A stretch of DNA of 64,000 nucleotides, taken from the NCBI RefSeq assembly GCF_004101245.1, contig NZ_SCIN01000005.1, forward strand, positions 56,202 to 120,201, given 5' to 3'. A program made the translations under genes and the position numbers. This document shows, piece by piece, positions 60,014 through 64,000 of this stretch (position 1 is the first letter of the stretch; each line of letters starts with the position of its first letter). The notes beneath the pieces were generated by a model. The model was not told the origin of the DNA, did not search any database, and saw only the letters and a list, made by a program, of their open reading frames with translations. This stretch comes from Sphingomonas sp. UV9. Its GTDB lineage: Bacteria; Pseudomonadota; Alphaproteobacteria; Sphingomonadales; Sphingomonadaceae.

Positions 60014-60936
60014 TCTAGGGATAGCCGTTCCACGAGCGCAGACGCCTCGGCGAGCCGGTCGAGCGCGCGCGGCCGAACAAGACGGTGGACTCCCGCCGCG
60101 TTGAAAAGATCGAGACACTGCCGCCAGTGCGCCGCCTGACGCCCCATCGGTGCGACCAGCTGGCCCCGGAACGTGTTGGCGATCAGCGCGCCCACCGCTT
60201 CCGCACCGGGCAAGGGCGCGATCGCGGGCGCATCCCCCCAGCCGAGCAACACCACCGCGGCGAGATCGAAGGCACGGTCCTCGGCCGGCGCATCGACGGG
60301 GACGCGGTATTTGTCCATGTCGGCAAGTACCGGTTCCAGCCCGTCAGGGGTCCGCGCGATCGCACCGAGCGACGCACGCCATAGTTTGAGGTTGCGCAAA
60401 CCGGGCCTCAGCCACGCGCGCCCGTCGCCGACCTCGACTGCGCAGATATCGTCACAGATCACACGGTGGCCACGATGCTGGAGATGCATCGCAATCGTCG
60501 ACTTGCCGCTGCCTGCCGGTGCGATGAAGGCGACGGCCCGTCCGTCCACGGCGACCGCCGACGCGTGAAGCGGCAGCAGTCCCCGCTGCTGGAGGAGCGC
60601 GCCCATCGCCGACCCGAGCAGATAGGCGCGCACATCGCCGTCGGACGCGCCTGGACACGGCTCGACGTTCATCTCGCGCCCGTTGCGGACGAGGAAGCGA
60701 CCAACGCGGGGAACGTCCATCCAGAAATGATCGGCGTCGACGCGGACCGCAGGCAGGATTTCGGGGGCGTCGGGAGGAGGGGCGGGGGCCAGCTTGACGT
60801 CGACGTCGATGCCCCGATCGAAGGCTTCACCCACGACCTCGTCCGGGTGAAGTTCGGGAAGCGGTAGCGCAGATTGCAACCGGAGGCCGAACGCCCGATA
60901 ACACGGCGAAGAGGGTGGCGAAGAGCAGGGTGACAT
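60001..60936 (-). CDS. HPr kinase-like protein of lasso-type cluster
   Basis: A 311-residue protein. 'LPLHASAVAVDGRAVAFIAPAGSGKSTIAMHL' has the family signature LHASAV (123-128) and Walker A GSGKST (142-147); 'ICDDICAVE' gives the paired Asp (about 159-160). This is the HprK-like C-terminal kinase type found in many lasso-peptide and related RiPP clusters, where some members phosphorylate the C-terminal serine of the precursor. True HPr kinases have a different N-terminal domain. It is divergent from the PqqD-like gene (71 bp), which fits a shared control region. Confidence 0.82.
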   Translation of the reverse strand: MSPCSSPPSSPCYRAFGLRLQSALPLPELHPDEVVGEAFDRGIDVDVKLAPAPPPDAPEILPAVRVDADHFWMDVPRVGRFLVRNGREMNVEPCPGASDGDVRAYLLGSAMGALLQQRGLLPLHASAVAVDGRAVAFIAPAGSGKSTIAMHLQHRGHRVICDDICAVEVGDGRAWLRPGLRNLKLWRASLGAIARTPDGLEPVLADMDKYRVPVDAPAEDRAFDLAAVVLLGWGDAPAIAPLPGAEAVGALIANTFRGQLVAPMGRQAAHWRQCLDLFNAAGVHRLVRPRALDRLAEASALVERLSLDMSR

Positions 60937-61007
60937 TCGCCCGGCTTATCCCCCGCTCCATGCCCCGCCAAGGGCGAGACGCGCAAACGGAGAGACAGGT
61001 GGACGGA

Positions 61008-61277
61008 ATGACGCTGGTATCCCGGCAACCCGGGATGATCGAGGCCGATGCGGCCGGCGAACTGGTCGGCCTGCATGTCGAACGCGGTACCTGCTACGGC
61101 TTCAACGCGACCGCGACGCGTGTCTGGCAGCTGCTGGAACAGCCCCGCACGGTAGACGGGCTGGTCGCCGAACTCGTGGCCGAGCACGCGGTCGACGAGG
61201 TGGAGTGCCGCGTTGATCTCCAGGACCTGCTCCGGTCGCTGGAGGGCGAACAGCTTGTCAGCTTGACACCCGCATGA
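61008..61277 (+). CDS. PqqD-like RiPP recognition protein (lasso B1)
   Basis: An 89-residue protein of PqqD fold: 'ELVGLHVERGTCYGFNATATRVWQLLEQPRTVDGLVAEL' is the typical winged-helix RRE sequence that binds the leader peptide. ATG 61008 follows a GGTGG/GGA stretch; an ATG at 60960 would add 16 polar residues not typical of the family. The stop overlaps the cyclase start (ATGA), so B1 and cyclase are coupled. Confidence 0.85.
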   Translation: MTLVSRQPGMIEADAAGELVGLHVERGTCYGFNATATRVWQLLEQPRTVDGLVAELVAEHAVDEVECRVDLQDLLRSLEGEQLVSLTPA

Positions 61278-63190
61278 CGGCGCTCGCCGGCCTGTGGAGC
61301 CGGCGCGGCGAGGCGACGGAAACGGCGGTCGGGCGGATGCTCGACGCCCAGGCCGCGTTCGGGCCGGACCCGGCGATCCGTCGTACGCTGGACGCGGTGA
61401 CGCTCGGGCGACGGCTCTATCCGCTCGTTCCCGAAGACGATTTCGACCGTGGACCGGTTTTGGGCGGCGACGGCACGCTGCTGCTCGTCGCGGATGCGCG
61501 GATCGACAACCGCGACGAGCTTGCGAGCGCGCTCGGCCTGTCCGTCAATCTCGCGCGCACGGCCGAGCCGCAGCTGTTGATGGCGGTCGTCGAGAAATGG
61601 GGCATTGCAGGCCTTGCCCGCGTCGTCGGTGCATTTGCCGTCATGCTGTGGGATGCGCGCCGGTCCGTGCTGACCCTGGCGCGGGATCCGATGGGCGAGC
61701 GACCGCTGTTCTACCACCGCGGCGACGGCTTCGTCGCGGCGTCCTCGATGCCGCGCGGCCTGCACGCTCACCCCGACATTCCCTATGCGCCGAGCGAGAC
61801 CGCCACGGCCGACTTCTTGGCGATACTGCCCGAAGGCGAGGAAAGCTTCTTTGCCGGCATCGCGCGCGTGCGTCCGGGTCACGCGGTCGCGATCGATGCG
61901 GACGGCATTGCCGAGACCCGGCTGTGGACCCCGGCGCGCACGATCCTGCGCCTCAAGCCCGATGACTACGCCGAAGGGTTACGCGCCGAACTGGATCGTG
62001 CGGTCGCCGTCAGACTGCGCCGGATACAGGGGGCGGTGGGATCGCATTTGTCCGCCGGCCTGGACAGCGCCAGCGTTGCCGCCACGGCAGCGCGGTTGCT
62101 GACGCCCGAGCGCCTCCACGCGTTTACCGCGGTACCGGGCTCCAGCGCACCCGTGCCCGGCGGAACGATCGGCGACGAGGGGCCGATCGCCGCACGCGTC
62201 GCGGCCCTTCACGCCAACATCGTCCATGTCACCGTTCAGGGTGACGGACGTTCGCCGCTGCCGCTGCTCGACCGGCATTTCGATCTCTACCAGCGACCGG
62301 TCATGAACCCGTGGAATGCGATGTGGGGCGAGGCGATCAACGACGCGGCGCGCGCACGCGGCGTGAGCGTCCTTCTCACCGGGCAGCTTGGCAATTTCAC
62401 GCTGAGCCATGACGGCGTTCCCCATCTGGCCCAGCTGCTGAACACCGGGCGACTGGGCGCGCTTGCCACGCTGGCGCGGCAACTGCGCGCGCAAGGCTGG
62501 CGGCGGCGACGGATCGGCGCGGCGACGCTGGGGCCGTTCGTGCCGCCCGCCGTCTGGACCTGGCTGGTCGATCGCTTCGGCCATTCGCTGGCGCTCGAGG
62601 GCTATAGCGCGCTGCGCCCCGGTGCGATTGCCGACCTGGACGGACGCGCCGCAGCGAGCGGGAGCGATCTGTCCTATCGCCCCTGGCGCGACGGCCGTGC
62701 GATGCGGCTATGGGGGCTCGATCGTGTCGACATGGGATCCTACAACAAGGGAACCCTCGCGGGGTGGGGCATCGACCTGCGCGATCCCACCGCAGACCGA
62801 CGGCTGATCGAATGGGCGCTGAGCGTACCCGACGAACAATATATTCTGGAAGGAAAGCCACGATCGCTGGCGCGGCGCGCCTTTGCGGACCGACTGCCTC
62901 CCGAGCTCATCGACGAGCAGCGGCGCGGCTATCAGGCGGCGGATTGGCACGTCGGCGCAACCGCCGCGCTGAAAGAGCTCACCGCGGAATTGGACGGCAT
63001 AGAGCGCTGCCGACCGGCCGGGGCGTTGCTCGACGTCGAGCGGTTACGCGCGCTGATCCGCGACTGGCCAGACTTTCCGGCGGACGACCCGCGCTGGAAC
63101 CAGCTGGCGATCACCGACCGCTATCGGTCGATGCTGCTGCGCGGCACCGCGGCCGGGCATTTCCTGCGCCGGGCGGCGCGCAGCAATTGA
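61274..63190 (+). CDS. Asparagine synthetase-like lasso cyclase
   Basis: A 638-residue AsnB homologue. The N-terminus reads MTALAGLW: the glutaminase cysteine is replaced by Thr2, so it cannot use glutamine. The PP-loop SAGLDS (260-265) of the synthetase half is retained, as in lasso cyclases, which adenylate an Asp/Glu side chain and close the macrolactam ring. The C-terminal half has 'GSYNKGTLAGWGIDLRDPTADRRLIEW', common in this group. It overlaps B1 and is followed after 10 bp by B2. Without a visible precursor, another RiPP amide chemistry cannot be excluded. Confidence 0.85.
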   Translation: MTALAGLWSRRGEATETAVGRMLDAQAAFGPDPAIRRTLDAVTLGRRLYPLVPEDDFDRGPVLGGDGTLLLVADARIDNRDELASALGLSVNLARTAEPQLLMAVVEKWGIAGLARVVGAFAVMLWDARRSVLTLARDPMGERPLFYHRGDGFVAASSMPRGLHAHPDIPYAPSETATADFLAILPEGEESFFAGIARVRPGHAVAIDADGIAETRLWTPARTILRLKPDDYAEGLRAELDRAVAVRLRRIQGAVGSHLSAGLDSASVAATAARLLTPERLHAFTAVPGSSAPVPGGTIGDEGPIAARVAALHANIVHVTVQGDGRSPLPLLDRHFDLYQRPVMNPWNAMWGEAINDAARARGVSVLLTGQLGNFTLSHDGVPHLAQLLNTGRLGALATLARQLRAQGWRRRRIGAATLGPFVPPAVWTWLVDRFGHSLALEGYSALRPGAIADLDGRAAASGSDLSYRPWRDGRAMRLWGLDRVDMGSYNKGTLAGWGIDLRDPTADRRLIEWALSVPDEQYILEGKPRSLARRAFADRLPPELIDEQRRGYQAADWHVGATAALKELTAELDGIERCRPAGALLDVERLRALIRDWPDFPADDPRWNQLAITDRYRSMLLRGTAAGHFLRRAARSN

Positions 63191-63200
63191 TCCGCCACCT

Positions 63201-63596
63201 GTGATCCGTCGTCTGCCCCTGTTGGCCGAGGCGCTGGCCATGCTGGCGCTCGCATCGCTCCTGATCGCGATCCTGTCGTTCCGGCGCGTTGCCGCGCTAT
63301 CCGCAGGCCGCGCGTCGGGAACCCCGGCCACGCAGGCGCAGGCGCGCGCGATCGGCCGAGCGGTTGCCGCTTGGGGGCGGCGCGTGCCGTGGCGGGCGGT
63401 ATGCTTCCAGCAGGGCCTGGCCGCCCAGTTGATGTTGCGTCGGCGAGGCTTGGCCGCAGCGCTGCATTACGGAGCCGCCCGCGACGAGAAGGGACAGCTG
63501 ATCGCGCATGTCTGGGTCCGCTCGGGCGACGTCGACGTGATCGGTTGCGAGGAGACGGAGCGCTACGGCCTCTTGGCGGTGTTCCCGCCAGTCTGA
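63201..63596 (+). CDS. Lasso B2-type transglutaminase-like leader protease
   Basis: A 131-residue protein with an N-terminal hydrophobic helix (about 8-27) and a small transglutaminase-like fold. Probable catalytic residues are Cys68 ('WRAVCFQQGLAAQLML'), His103 ('LIAHVWV') and Asp112. Known B2 proteins cut the leader from the precursor with help of B1. The start is GTG 63201 with a poor ribosome-binding site; no better start exists. It completes the B1-C-B2 set. Confidence 0.85.
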   Translation: MIRRLPLLAEALAMLALASLLIAILSFRRVAALSAGRASGTPATQAQARAIGRAVAAWGRRVPWRAVCFQQGLAAQLMLRRRGLAAALHYGAARDEKGQLIAHVWVRSGDVDVIGCEETERYGLLAVFPPV

Positions 63597-63599
63597 CCC

Positions 63600-63689
63600 A
63601 GCCCCTGACATAGCCCCTGACCCATTCCCTGACGTCGCGATGGTTGGGCGCCGTCTGCGATGTCTTTTACGCGGCGTCTTTTACGCGGG
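63600..63689. repeat. Short tandem duplications
   Basis: Three 12-bp units based on AGCCCCTGACAT at 63600-63635, and a 14-bp unit (GTCTTTTACGCGGC) twice at 63662-63689. The second pair overlaps the stop codon of the partial gene on the minus strand. They look like slippage products in a non-coding gap. Confidence 0.6.
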
Positions 63690-64000
63690 CGTGACGCCGG
63701 GCCGCGCTGCCGCGACATCGGCGTATCCGCCGCAATATTGCGCACCGGGCACGCCGTCGACCATTTGCACGCCGCAATATTTCCTGGCGCGCATGACGAC
63801 GTCGCGAAGAACCAGCACGCGACCACTACGGAGTTCCACCGTCATATGCCCATCGGGCCCGACCCGGACAAAGGCCGTGGACAAGGTCCGGCGTCCCAGC
63901 GCCTCGATGGGCGAGTCCACCGGCTTAGTAGAGGTGGGGGCAGAGGCGGGGGCAGAGGCGGGGGCAGAGGCGGGGGCAGAGGCGGGGGTAGAGGCGGGGG
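63681..64000 (-). CDS. Partial gene: (Pro-Ala-Ser) linker and C-terminal domain
   Basis: The minus-strand frame is open to the right edge of the window. From there it encodes a PASAPASA-type linker of about 20 residues, then a compact domain ending at the stop 63681-63683. The domain includes 'FVRVGPDGHMTVELRSGRVLVLRD' and two cysteines in 'RKYCGVQMVDG' and 'AQYCGGYAD'. It may be the C-terminal domain of an exported or envelope protein joined by a flexible linker. A GTG at 63920 could start a 79-residue protein instead, but the in-frame linker argues for the longer reading. No family is recognised. Confidence 0.55.
   Translation of the reverse strand, partial: PASTPASAPASAPASAPASAPTSTKPVDSPIEALGRRTLSTAFVRVGPDGHMTVELRSGRVLVLRDVVMRARKYCGVQMVDGVPGAQYCGGYADVAAARPGVTPA
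63931..64000. repeat. 12-bp minisatellite at window edge
   Basis: About 5.8 copies of GAGGCGGGGGCA, with small variants in the first and the fifth unit. Since 12 is a multiple of three, copy-number changes only lengthen or shorten the Pro-Ala-Ser linker encoded on the minus strand. The array continues past the window. Confidence 0.85.

Noticed and set aside
63681..63920. Cys-containing 79-codon frame as the missing lasso precursor
   Set aside because: It has no leader-like motif with Thr before a Gly-start core and a correctly placed Asp/Glu, and the frame continues upstream through a coding minisatellite.
63642..64000. Open frame on the plus strand at the right edge
   Set aside because: Its product is low-complexity and Arg/Thr/Ser-rich; the opposite frame gives a more protein-like sequence.

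Overview
The window looks like part of a large plasmid or second replicon of a sphingomonad-type alphaproteobacterium. This is an inference from three things: high GC content with many GTG/TTG starts, an exopolysaccharide (EPS) locus of the kind common in Sphingomonadaceae, and an RPA-type repA with long iterons beside a small parA/ribbon-helix-helix pair. No rRNA, tRNA or CRISPR array was seen.

Positions 1-52474 are almost entirely surface polysaccharide genes, arranged as two Wzx/Wzy-style sets. Set A (1-22485) has the 3' end of a BY-kinase, a TPR-like protein, an O-antigen ligase-type polymerase, an EpsG-like polymerase, a MurJ-like flippase, three GT4 glycosyltransferases, a methyltransferase, an acyltransferase-SGNH protein, an AsnB-type amidotransferase, a UDP-glucuronate 4-epimerase-like enzyme and a priming sugar-phosphate transferase. 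It also holds two parallel beta-helix proteins, probably polysaccharide-active, and a small envelope module (77-aa membrane peptide, PDZ-M48 protease, membrane J-protein). A giant autotransporter (22967-28612) and the dTDP-rhamnose genes rmlC-rmlB-rmlD-rmlA follow. Set B (32232-52474) has a third beta-helix protein, a Wzx flippase, four glycosyltransferases (one with the signature of rhamnosyltransferases), two acyltransferases, an SGNH hydrolase, two polymerase/ligase proteins, Wza, a full-length Wzc BY-kinase, a second TPR-like protein and a second priming transferase. The trio kinase, TPR-like protein and polymerase/ligase is present twice, so two polysaccharides, or one locus with swapped modules, are likely.

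A decayed IS3-family fragment (52688-52860) marks the border to plasmid backbone. This backbone holds an RHH/coiled-coil protein, an origin-like segment (perfect DnaA box, hairpin, two arrays of 11-bp repeats), a little-understood low-GC stretch, a parA-RHH partition pair, a winged-helix protein, a probable counter-transcribed small RNA, repA with five iterons downstream and two inverted copies in its promoter, and an HNH endonuclease. Five separate arrays of 8-bp repeats (consensus TCGACATG) lie around parA, repA and the HNH gene and look like a dispersed centromere/operator family.

The right end carries a lasso-peptide-type biosynthetic set: an HPr-kinase-like protein divergent from a PqqD-like B1 protein, an asparagine-synthetase-like cyclase without the glutaminase cysteine, and a B2 transglutaminase-like leader protease. 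No precursor peptide gene is visible. The window ends inside a 12-bp minisatellite that encodes a Pro-Ala-Ser linker of a partial gene.
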